Assembly: GCA_963974055.1 (NCBI GenBank)
Contig: CAXBCP010000057.1
Location: 1-15,933 of the forward strand
Source: CAXBCP01 sp963974055
GTDB taxonomy: Bacteria > Pseudomonadota > Alphaproteobacteria > MPNO01 > UBA830
Length of the DNA: 15,933 bases
Reading direction: 5' to 3'
The translations under genes were made by a program, and so were the position numbers. The notes beneath the pieces are model-generated. The model made no database searches. It was not told the DNA's origin and worked only from the letters and a program-made list of their open reading frames with translations. Every line of letters starts with the position of its first letter. Position 1 is the stretch's first letter. Positions 1 to 5,686 of this stretch are shown here, one piece after another.

Positions 1-1013
1 TCGGCGCGGAGCAGGCGGTTGATCTTGAGGCGGTAGAGACCGGCCGAGGCATCGAGGTCGAGGCCGATCTTGGCGCGGCCTTCGTGGCGGCTTTCCTCCG
101 CCTGGACGGCGCGCAGGATATCCTTGTCCTCGGCGAAGGCCATGCGGAACTGGGCGTTCATGCGCTCGGTCACCGCCGTGTCGTCGGGGCTGAAATTGCG
201 GATATGGACCCAGCGGTCGATGGTGCGGGTTTCGGTGACCGGCGTCACGAAATGGCAGGTAAACACGTGCACGCGCTTTTCGCCGCCGGCCTCATGGCTG
301 CCGGTGCCGGCGGCGGTCGCGCCGAAATCGATGATCGACACCGACGGCAGGTACATCAGGTAGCGCTGCCACATATCGACCTTGCCGTCGTAATCGGCGG
401 CGGCGGCGACGAAGCCGGTCGGCGCCGAATTCGGCGTCAGCCGTTCGGTGACGACGCCCCACGGCATGTCCTCGTACGTTACCGGGGCGTTGATGCCGTC
501 CGGGTTGCCGAGGGTCGCCGGGTGGACGTAATTGACATGGGTCGGGTCGCACAGGTTGTCGCAGACCAGCAGGTAATTGGCGTCGAGCTCCAGCCCCTCG
601 CCGATGCCGACGCCCCAGGCGGGGTCGTGATATTGCGGCAGGTCGTAGATATCGTCCGTATCGGCAAGCGCGGGGTCGCCCATCCAGATCCACACCACGC
701 CCATGTTTTCATGCACCGGATAGGAGCGGATGCGGCAGTTCGCCGGCGGGGCCGACTGGGTCGGCGCGTCGACGCAGGCGCCGGCGCCGTCGAAGGTCAG
801 GCCGTGATAGCCGCATTGCAGGTCGTCGCCGACGACGCGGCCCATGGACAGCGGCAGGAAACGGTGCGGGCAGAGATCCTCCGCCGCGCGGGGCGCGCCG
901 TCCCGGCCGCGCCACAGGACGACGTTTTCGCCGAGGACGGTTTCCGCCCGCGGCCCGCCGTCGATTTCATGGGCGAAGCTCGCGACGTACCATGCGTTCC
1001 GGACAAAGGTCAT
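1..1013 (-). CDS. Rieske [2Fe-2S] aromatic-ring oxygenase, alpha-subunit type (3' end cut by window edge)
   Basis: This is a Rieske non-heme iron oxygenase of the vanillate O-demethylase-like kind, a cytosolic enzyme that hydroxylates or demethylates aromatic compounds using O2 and electrons from a separate reductase. 337 residues are visible and the frame is still open at the left edge; the family is usually about 340-350 residues, so little is missing. The N-terminal Rieske domain has C48-P-H50 and C67-G-Y-H70, the classic CxH-x16-CxxH cluster ligands. The catalytic domain has D152-x3-D156-x2-H159-x4-H164, the bridging aspartate and two histidine ligands of the mononuclear iron. The ATG at 1013 has GGAGAGGA (1021-1028) 7 nt ahead. 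It lies 75 nt downstream of the NIPSNAP gene but has its own promoter. No reductase or ferredoxin gene is in the window. The family is certain; the substrate is unknown. Confidence 0.93.
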   Translation of the reverse strand, partial: MTFVRNAWYVASFAHEIDGGPRAETVLGENVVLWRGRDGAPRAAEDLCPHRFLPLSMGRVVGDDLQCGYHGLTFDGAGACVDAPTQSAPPANCRIRSYPVHENMGVVWIWMGDPALADTDDIYDLPQYHDPAWGVGIGEGLELDANYLLVCDNLCDPTHVNYVHPATLGNPDGINAPVTYEDMPWGVVTERLTPNSAPTGFVAAAADYDGKVDMWQRYLMYLPSVSIIDFGATAAGTGSHEAGGEKRVHVFTCHFVTPVTETRTIDRWVHIRNFSPDDTAVTERMNAQFRMAFAEDKDILRAVQAEESRHEGRAKIGLDLDASAGLYRLKINRLLRA

Positions 1014-1033
1014 GATGCGGTCCTCTCCGTCGG

Positions 1034-1049
1034 ATGAATGCAAATTCAT
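1034..1049. promoter_or_regulatory. Palindromic operator candidate just downstream of the Rieske promoter
   Basis: ATGAAT-GCAA-ATTCAT is a perfect inverted repeat with 6-bp arms and a 4-nt spacer, AT-rich in otherwise GC-rich DNA. It sits just after the predicted transcription start and before the ribosome binding site, a position where a bound dimeric repressor would block transcription. The overlapping GAATG/CATTC arms (1036-1051) give a second possible dyad. The cognate regulator is not in the window, and its family cannot be named from the site alone. Confidence 0.45.
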
Positions 1050-1062
1050 TCGTACACATACA

Positions 1063-1092
1063 ATTATGCGAACAGGCCCCGCCCGCTGTCAA
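1063..1092 (-). promoter_or_regulatory. Sigma70-like promoter of the Rieske oxygenase gene
   Basis: Reading the minus strand, a perfect -35 hexamer TTGACA (1092-1087) is followed after 18 nt by CATAAT (1068-1063), a 5/6 match to the -10 consensus. Transcription would start near 1056, about 43 nt before the ATG at 1013. The -35 box overlaps the TGA stop of the NIPSNAP gene, so the oxygenase can be transcribed independently of the gene ahead of it. This is read by eye and has no experimental support. Confidence 0.6.
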
Positions 1093-1796
1093 GAGAACAG
1101 CGGCGACATCTCCGGCACCGGGCGCGGCGTCAGCAACAGGCTCGACTGGCCGGTCAGCAACGGCGCGATGGCGGCGATGAAGGCCTGCCAGTCCGCGTTG
1201 CCGGCAAGGTCGGCCTGCCACGCGTCGCGCGCCGCCGGGGAATCGAACCACCACCACAGGGTGACGTTGTGCAGCGCCCCGGTCATCGGCACGAAGGCGC
1301 CGATCGTGCGCGCCGCCATGCCGGGCAGCGCGGCGATGCCGGTCGCCTTGCAGGCCTCGACAAAGGCGGGGATGCCGCCGGGCCGCAGCTGGAACGACCG
1401 TTCCTCGACCACGGTATCGCCGTCGAGCGCGGCCAGTTTTGCGCCGCTTTCCGGCAGCCAGTCGCGGCCCGCGCCCCAGAGCGGGTTCAGCGCATCGACC
1501 GGCAGCGGCTCCAGGAAGCCGGTGACCTGGCGGCGCACGATCTTGCGCGTGTTGACGAAATAGGGCGTCAGCTCCGGCACGGCATACAGCCCGCGCAGGC
1601 GCGTGTTCCAGTCCTCGAAACTGTCATAGCGGTACAGGTGGACGACCTGGTCGGCGGGGCCGCTGCGGGTCGAAAAATAGCCGACCAGCCGGTCCATGTA
1701 GCTTTTGACGAGATCGAATCCGCGATCCGTCTGGGCCTTGTCGAAGGCCGGCACATGGCCGGGCTCCATCGTATACGCGCGTCGCTCGAAGATCAT
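1089..1796 (-). CDS. NIPSNAP family protein with two NIPSNAP domains
   Basis: A 235-residue soluble protein of the NIPSNAP family (dimeric alpha/beta-barrel fold). Its biochemical role is poorly defined, but it is often encoded beside aromatic and terpenoid catabolism genes. Two copies of the domain are visible: residues 1-97 begin ERRAYTMEPGHVPAFDKA, and residues about 130-225 begin EERSFQLRPGGIPAFVEA. The second carries the family's HNVTLWWWFDSPAARDAW strand-helix signature. The start ATG at 1796 has GGAGG (1807-1811) 10 nt upstream. It is transcribed toward the Rieske gene with a 75-nt gap and is divergent from the EthD gene. With two domains in one chain, the protein could form an intramolecular pseudo-dimer. 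The family call is firm; the function is not. Confidence 0.88.
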   Translation of the reverse strand: MIFERRAYTMEPGHVPAFDKAQTDRGFDLVKSYMDRLVGYFSTRSGPADQVVHLYRYDSFEDWNTRLRGLYAVPELTPYFVNTRKIVRRQVTGFLEPLPVDALNPLWGAGRDWLPESGAKLAALDGDTVVEERSFQLRPGGIPAFVEACKATGIAALPGMAARTIGAFVPMTGALHNVTLWWWFDSPAARDAWQADLAGNADWQAFIAAIAPLLTGQSSLLLTPRPVPEMSPLFS

Positions 1797-1934
1797 GGGC
1801 CGGTTGCCTCCGTCCGGGAATATGGGGTCTGTCGGGTCGCCGCCGTTTTACAGGTTGCCCGATTTCGTGTCCGGCGACAGGATATGCCAGCAGCAGGCAG
1901 GGCGCCAGCCGGGCCGCGGCAAGGCGATACCGTC

Positions 1935-1963
1935 TTGACATAAAGATAACAGGGTTATCTATT
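1935..1963 (+). promoter_or_regulatory. Sigma70-like promoter of the ethD-OYE operon
   Basis: A perfect -35 hexamer TTGACA (1935-1940) is followed after 17 nt by TCTATT (1958-1963), a 4/6 match to the -10 consensus. Transcription would start near 1970, giving a leader of about 50 nt before the ATG at 2020. The spacer contains a perfect palindrome, so the promoter is probably repressor-controlled. The divergent NIPSNAP gene starts at 1796; I could not identify a convincing promoter for it in 1797-1934. Confidence 0.55.
1944..1960. promoter_or_regulatory. Perfect palindrome inside the promoter spacer: likely repressor operator
   Basis: AGATAAC-AGG-GTTATCT is an exact inverted repeat with 7-bp arms and a 3-nt spacer. 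It lies almost entirely between the -35 and -10 boxes of the ethD promoter. Size and symmetry fit a dimeric winged-helix repressor such as the MarR family, whose members often control aromatic catabolism genes. That family assignment is inference. No regulator gene is in the window. Confidence 0.55.
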
Positions 1964-1981
1964 TCACCCGAAACCGGCCCG

Positions 1982-2003
1982 AAGCCCGATCAAAGCCCGA
2001 TCA
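1982..2003 (+). repeat. Perfect 11-bp tandem duplication in the ethD leader
   Basis: AAGCCCGATCA occurs twice head to tail (1982-1992 and 1993-2003) with no mismatch. It sits in the untranslated leader, directly ahead of the ribosome binding site AAGGAA (2007-2012). It could be a replication-slippage product or a pair of direct-repeat binding sites. Confidence 0.7.
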
Positions 2004-2019
2004 CAAAAGGAATACCGCC

Positions 2020-2352
2020 ATGACCGCCTCCTATATCGTCCGTTACCACGGCGCCGCGCCCGATCCCGCGGCGTTCGTCCGGTATTACCGGGAAAGCCAC
2101 GCCCCGATCCTGCAGCGGTTTCCCGGCATCGGCGGGCTGGTCCTGCATCGCGGCGCCGGTTTCACGGACCCGCATCCCGTCACCCCGGGCGGCAACCTGC
2201 TGATCGCGGAAATGACCTTCGACGACCTGCCGGCGCTGAACGCCGCGCTGGCGTCATCGGCGCGGACCGAGGCGCGCAACGATTTCGCCAATTTTCCCGC
2301 CTTCGACGGCGACGTCACCCACCAGGCTTTCCTGTCCGAGCGGGTCTTCTGA
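2020..2352 (+). CDS. EthD family protein
   Basis: A 110-residue protein of the EthD family, small ferredoxin-like dimeric alpha/beta-barrel proteins first noted beside the ethyl tert-butyl ether degradation P450 genes. They are widespread in xenobiotic and polyketide pathways, and their exact role is usually unknown. The diagnostic stretch is FVRYYRESHAPILQRFPGI (residues 25-43), followed by the beta-strand LLIAEMTFDDLPALNAAL. The start ATG at 2020 has AAGGAA (2007-2012) 7 nt before it. It is the first gene of a two-gene operon, and its stop lies 4 nt before the flavin oxidoreductase start. Expression probably depends on the palindrome-containing promoter upstream. Family call firm; it may bind or remodel a pathway intermediate (inference). 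Confidence 0.88.
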   Translation: MTASYIVRYHGAAPDPAAFVRYYRESHAPILQRFPGIGGLVLHRGAGFTDPHPVTPGGNLLIAEMTFDDLPALNAALASSARTEARNDFANFPAFDGDVTHQAFLSERVF

Positions 2353-2356
2353 TCCG

Positions 2357-3469
2357 ATGTCCGAAAACAAACGCCGCATTCTCCAGCGCGACCGCAACCC
2401 GCATCTGTTCCGCCCCGCCACGTTCCGCTCCGTCACCGCGCGCAACCGCATCACGATGTCGCCGATGTGCCAGTATTCGGCGACCGACGGCATGCCCGGG
2501 GAATGGCATTACGTGCATCTCGCCAGCCGCGCCGTCGGCGGCGCCGGGATCGTGTTCACCGAGGCGACGCATGTGTCGCCCGAAGGCCGGATCACGCCCA
2601 ACTGCCTCGGCATCTGGAACGACGGCCAGCGCGACGCCTTCAGGCGCATCGCCGCCTTTATCGCGGATCAGGGCGCGGTGCCGGCCATGCAGATCGGTCA
2701 TGCCGGGCGCAAGGCATCGACCGCCCGGCCGTGGGACGGCGCCGGATCGCTCGCCCCCGACAGCGCCGAGGGCTGGCAGGTCATCGGCCCGTCCGCCCTG
2801 CCCTTTGCCGACTGGCAGATGCCGGTCGCGATGGACCGGGACGAAATCGGCCGGGTGCTGAACGATTTTGCGTCCGCGGCGCGGCGGGCGTTTGAGGCCG
2901 GGTTCCGGCTGCTGGAGCTTCACGCCGCGCACGGTTATCTCGGGCACAGTTTCCTGTCGCCGCTCAGCAACCTGCGCGACGACGATTACGGCGGCTCACT
3001 GGAAAACCGGGCGCGGTTCCTGCTGGAAACGATTGCCGCCATCCGCCGCGAATGGCCGGACGACCTGCCGCTCTTCGTGCGCCTGTCCTGCACCGACTGG
3101 GTCGAGGGCGGGCTGACGCTGGACGACACGGTCCCGGTGGTGAAGGCGCTTGAGGCGACCGGCCATGTCGATCTGATCGACTGTTCGTCCGGCGGCAACG
3201 ACACGCGCCAGCAGATTCCCGTGCATCCAGGCTACCAGATTCCGCTGGCGGAAACCGTGAAACGGGAAACCGGCATGGCGACCGCCGCCGTCGGGCTGCT
3301 GCACAGCCCGGATTTCTGCGAAGAGGTGATTGCCAACGGCCGCGCCGATCTTGTCGTGCTCGGCCGCACGCTGCTCGCCGATCCGTACTGGCCGCTGCAC
3401 GCGGCGACGAAGCTGCGGGCCGAGAACATGTCCTGGCCGGTGCAGTACGAACGGTCGGATATTTTCTAG
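2357..3469 (+). CDS. Old Yellow Enzyme family NAD(P)H:flavin oxidoreductase (YqjM/XenA subgroup)
   Basis: A 370-residue FMN-dependent TIM-barrel ene-reductase, which reduces activated C=C bonds of enones, nitro compounds or related electrophiles using NAD(P)H. Visible family features are MSPMCQYSA with C38 and Y40 (the thermophilic-like OYE cysteine that tunes the flavin), QIGHAGRKAS (112-121), the substrate-anchoring pair H189/H192 in LELHAAHGYL, DYGGSLENR (210-218), GRTLLADPYWP (336-346), and a C-terminal QYER with R366, matching the arginine finger of this subgroup. Length is normal. The ATG at 2357 lies 4 nt after the ethD stop, so the two are co-transcribed and probably translationally coupled. 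It ends opposite the convergent coiled-coil gene. The enzyme class is certain; the substrate is unknown. Confidence 0.95.
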   Translation: MSENKRRILQRDRNPHLFRPATFRSVTARNRITMSPMCQYSATDGMPGEWHYVHLASRAVGGAGIVFTEATHVSPEGRITPNCLGIWNDGQRDAFRRIAAFIADQGAVPAMQIGHAGRKASTARPWDGAGSLAPDSAEGWQVIGPSALPFADWQMPVAMDRDEIGRVLNDFASAARRAFEAGFRLLELHAAHGYLGHSFLSPLSNLRDDDYGGSLENRARFLLETIAAIRREWPDDLPLFVRLSCTDWVEGGLTLDDTVPVVKALEATGHVDLIDCSSGGNDTRQQIPVHPGYQIPLAETVKRETGMATAAVGLLHSPDFCEEVIANGRADLVVLGRTLLADPYWPLHAATKLRAENMSWPVQYERSDIF

Positions 3470-3475
3470 AACGTT

Positions 3476-3491
3476 TCCCGTCGTGACGGGA
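3476..3491. terminator. GC-rich stem-loop between convergent genes (weak terminator candidate)
   Basis: TCCCGTC-GT-GACGGGA forms a perfect 7-bp stem (in practice a 6-bp stem with a CGTG loop), 6 nt after the OYE stop codon and between two genes that converge. No T-tract follows on either strand, so it is not a canonical intrinsic terminator. It may be a bidirectional transcript-end stabiliser. Confidence 0.3.
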
Positions 3492-3521
3492 CCGGAAGCG
3501 CTGCCCCCGCAGCCGCCCGCG

Positions 3522-4331
3522 TCAGGCGCTGCGCTGCCGCTGGGGCGGACCGATTTCGTCGTCCCGGTCGCGGCGTTCGTCCGCGTCGGCGCGCAGCTGT
3601 GCGCGTTCGGCCGCCAGTTCCAGCCGGGCCATGATTTCCTTGATGTCGAGATCGCCGCCGGGCAACGGCGCGGCCGGCGCGGCTTCGGCAACCGGGGGCG
3701 CCGGGATTTCGACCGGAATTTCAGCCGGCATGTCGGCCGCCGCGGCGGGTTCCTCGCCGCGGGCAAGCGTCATGGCATCGTAAATCAGTTTCGGGAAGGT
3801 CGCGGCGCCTTCGGTTTTCTCGAACAGTTCCTCGGCGATCCGGTATTCGTCCTCGATATCCTCGAACACGCCGTCGGACAGGGATGCCGCGGGCGTTTCC
3901 GCGGCGCCGGCGATCGCGACGATCTCGGCGGTTTCAACGGTATCGGCGGTTTCAACAGTATCGGCGGCATCGGCAGACGGCGCCGCTGCGCCAAGGGCGT
4001 TCAGCGGGTTGTCGGTGACGAAGCGTTCGACAATGTCGGACGCGGCGGAGGCGGCGCGGTAAACCGGGTCGTCGGAAACCTCGTTGGCCGTCTTTTCGAC
4101 GATTTCGACCAGCTGGCAGACCAGGGCGGTCAGCGAAACGTTCGACGCTTCGAGCTCCTTGATCCGGGAATTGCAATGATCGAGCTCGGCGGAGCGCGCT
4201 TCGAACTTGGTTTCGAGGTCGTTAAGAATGCCGCTCAGCGACTGGTTTTCGCTGCGCCGCTGTTCTTCCGACTGCTGGAATTTGCGAACCGCCTTTTCGA
4301 CGCGTTCGTTCAGGTTTTCGAGGTTTTTCAT
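3522..4331 (-). CDS. Coiled-coil protein of unknown function, CtrA-site promoter
   Basis: I do not recognise this 269-residue protein. Residues about 3-85 are highly charged and heptad-like (for example NLNERVEKAVRKFQQSEEQ), predicting a long coiled coil. The middle is an Ala/Glu/Pro-rich low-complexity acidic linker with an ADTVET hexapeptide repeated in tandem and a Pro-Ala stretch (PVEIPAPPVAEAAPAAP). The C-terminus is a short charged helix (LDIKEIMARLELAAERAQL) and a basic tail. There is no signal peptide or membrane segment, so it is cytoplasmic. I chose ATG 4331 because GGAGAG lies 7 nt upstream and the CtrA-type site at 4390-4404 would place the transcription start downstream of the alternative ATG at 4373 (14 codons longer). 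Its architecture recalls cytoskeletal or cell-division accessory proteins, but that is inference. It seems unrelated to the catabolic neighbours. Confidence 0.75.
   Translation of the reverse strand: MKNLENLNERVEKAVRKFQQSEEQRRSENQSLSGILNDLETKFEARSAELDHCNSRIKELEASNVSLTALVCQLVEIVEKTANEVSDDPVYRAASAASDIVERFVTDNPLNALGAAAPSADAADTVETADTVETAEIVAIAGAAETPAASLSDGVFEDIEDEYRIAEELFEKTEGAATFPKLIYDAMTLARGEEPAAAADMPAEIPVEIPAPPVAEAAPAAPLPGGDLDIKEIMARLELAAERAQLRADADERRDRDDEIGPPQRQRSA
3925..3960 (-). repeat. 18-bp tandem repeat inside the coiled-coil gene (ADTVET x2)
   Basis: Two adjacent 18-bp units (3925-3942 and 3943-3960) differ at a single base, and a partial third copy continues at 3961-3967. In frame they encode ADTVET-ADTVET in the acidic linker. 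The unit is a multiple of three, so gain or loss of copies would change linker length without breaking the frame. Confidence 0.75.
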
Positions 4332-4389
4332 CGTCTGCTCTCCGCTGTTCGGTCTTGTTTGTCCCGAAGCCATTGGACGGCCAACGTCC

Positions 4390-4404
4390 TTAACTAAGCG
4401 TTAA
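4390..4404 (-). promoter_or_regulatory. CtrA-type binding site (TTAA-N7-TTAA) upstream of the coiled-coil gene
   Basis: On the minus strand the sequence TTAACGCTTAGTTAA is an exact match to the full CtrA consensus TTAA-N7-TTAA known from Caulobacter and other alphaproteobacteria, in which CtrA is the essential cell-cycle response regulator. It lies 58 nt upstream of the chosen ATG at 4331. That is the right distance if CtrA overlaps the -35 region and transcription begins near 4360. AT-rich matches are rare by chance in DNA this GC-rich. Direct CtrA control is inference. Confidence 0.6.
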
Positions 4405-4453
4405 AAAACGGACCCGATTTGACGACAATTGAGGAAAAACCCGTTTTTTTTCC
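4403..4453. repeat. AT-rich inverted repeats between the MFS operon end and the coiled-coil promoter
   Basis: Two overlapping inverted repeats occur after the stop of the last operon gene. AAAAAACGG (4403-4411) pairs with CCGTTTTTT (4441-4449) across 29 nt, and GGAAAAA (4433-4439) pairs with TTTTTCC (4447-4453) across 7 nt. They could form a terminator-like structure for the long minus-strand operon, but neither is the classic GC stem plus T-tract. Termination here is only a possibility. Confidence 0.25.
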
Positions 4454-4477
4454 GGCGCCGCCGCAGCGGGCGGAAAA

Positions 4478-5686
4478 CTATCGCGCCTTCCGCGGCAGGC
4501 AGAACAGGGCGAGCACGGTCAGGACCGGGCCCACCGCCATCACGAACATGGCGATCGCCCAGGCCGCCGCCGTACCGCTGCCGCCGGCGGCGTCGAGCGC
4601 GATCCCGTAGGCGAGCGGCCCCAGGATTCCGCCGGAAAACCCGATAAAGGCCTGCACGGCCAGGGCGCTGCCGCGGCGCTTCGGGTCGGCGACCGCCACC
4701 GTGCCCGCCGTGGTCGACGACGAGCGCCCGTAGGAGAACATGCCGAACGCAATGCACAGGACCAGGGACAGGGTGTAGCCGCCTTCGACCGTCAGGCCGA
4801 TGGCGAGGCACAGCGCGGCGGAGACGATTGCGGTGCCGATCAGGATACGCCGCCGGTCGTAGCGCACCGACATCTCGCCGATGAACATCGCCGTCGGCAC
4901 CCCGACCAGCGCGACGACGGTCGCCCAGACCGCCGGGCTCCACCCGGTTTCGGCGCCGGCCATCCGCGTCTGGAGGAACAGGAAGAACGTCACCAGCCAG
5001 ACGCGGCTGGAAAACACTTCCCAGGCGACGCCGAGCGAGGCGACGACATAGGCCATCACCGCCCGGTCCTTGAGGACGGGACGGAAATCCAGCGCCGCCC
5101 CCGGCGGCCGCGCGGCGGGATCGGACGGCTTCGACGGCAGGACCGCGGCGACGATCAGGAACGCGACCGCGCCCCCGGCCCCGGCGGCGGCGAATGCCGA
5201 CCGCCAGTCGAGCAGGTCGGCGGCGGTGCCCGCCACCAGGATCGACAGGCCGGAACCGAGCGCGAAGCACGACGTGTAATAGGTCGCCCCGCGCTGCTGC
5301 GCCCGGTCGCCGGTCAACTGGTCGGTCAGCGCCTTCAGCCCCGGCATGAACGTGCCGGCGAGACCGATGCCGGTCAGCAGGCGGAACGCGACGCCGCTCC
5401 ACAGGTCGTCGGCGACGAGGCCGAACCCGAAATTGCCGATCGCCCCGAGCGCCGCGCAGGAAAGATAGATCCGCTTCGGATCGACCCGGTCGGTATAGGC
5501 GGTCAGCACCGGGACGGTCAGGATATAGCCGCCGAACAGCGCCCCGCCGAGCCAGCCGGCCTGGGTGTTGGACAGCTGCCAGTCGCGGATGATGTCGCCG
5601 AGCACGGCCGCCGGGGCCATGAAGCCCATCAGGGTCAGCACCAGCGCGACGCAGAAGGCGGCGACCAGGAAAACCGGGGACTTCAA
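4478..5686 (-). CDS. MFS transporter (third of the operon), TTG start
   Basis: A major facilitator superfamily carrier of 402 residues with about 12 hydrophobic segments by eye, located in the inner membrane. It begins KSPVFLVAAFCVALVLTLM, already the first membrane helix. The loop 2-3 motif appears as LTAYTDRVDPKRI (residues 61-73), with a conserved acidic/basic pattern. No in-frame ATG lies between the upstream stop and helix 1, and the first internal ATG would delete most of that helix. The likely start is therefore TTG at 5686, which shares two bases with the TGA stop (5685-5683) of the MDR gene in the arrangement TTGA. It is the last gene of the seven-gene operon. It is distinct from the two closely related MFS genes upstream and probably moves a different substrate or an end product. 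The transported compound is unknown. Confidence 0.88.
   Translation of the reverse strand: MKSPVFLVAAFCVALVLTLMGFMAPAAVLGDIIRDWQLSNTQAGWLGGALFGGYILTVPVLTAYTDRVDPKRIYLSCAALGAIGNFGFGLVADDLWSGVAFRLLTGIGLAGTFMPGLKALTDQLTGDRAQQRGATYYTSCFALGSGLSILVAGTAADLLDWRSAFAAAGAGGAVAFLIVAAVLPSKPSDPAARPPGAALDFRPVLKDRAVMAYVVASLGVAWEVFSSRVWLVTFFLFLQTRMAGAETGWSPAVWATVVALVGVPTAMFIGEMSVRYDRRRILIGTAIVSAALCLAIGLTVEGGYTLSLVLCIAFGMFSYGRSSSTTAGTVAVADPKRRGSALAVQAFIGFSGGILGPLAYGIALDAAGGSGTAAAWAIAMFVMAVGPVLTVLALFCLPRKAR

Noticed and set aside
84..1037. Long plus-strand open frame opposite the Rieske gene
   Set aside because: It is the antisense shadow of a clear Rieske oxygenase, with Arg/Ala/Gly-rich composition and no family features, as expected in high-GC DNA.
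1049..1063. Possible GntR-type operator TTCGTACACATACAA between the Rieske -10 box and the palindrome
   Set aside because: The half-sites do not align as a true dyad when reversed; only the ATGAAT/ATTCAT palindrome is convincing.
1624..1941. Possible small secreted protein on the minus strand starting at 1941
   Set aside because: The leader-like hydrophobic start is chance. Most of the frame overlaps the NIPSNAP gene, its continuation is Arg-rich, and there is no ribosome binding site.
3330..4397. Plus-strand open frame of 355 codons spanning the OYE end and the coiled-coil gene
   Set aside because: Gly/Arg/Phe-rich low-information translation opposite the coiled-coil gene. The minus strand has the ribosome binding site, a sensible coiled-coil composition and the CtrA-type site.
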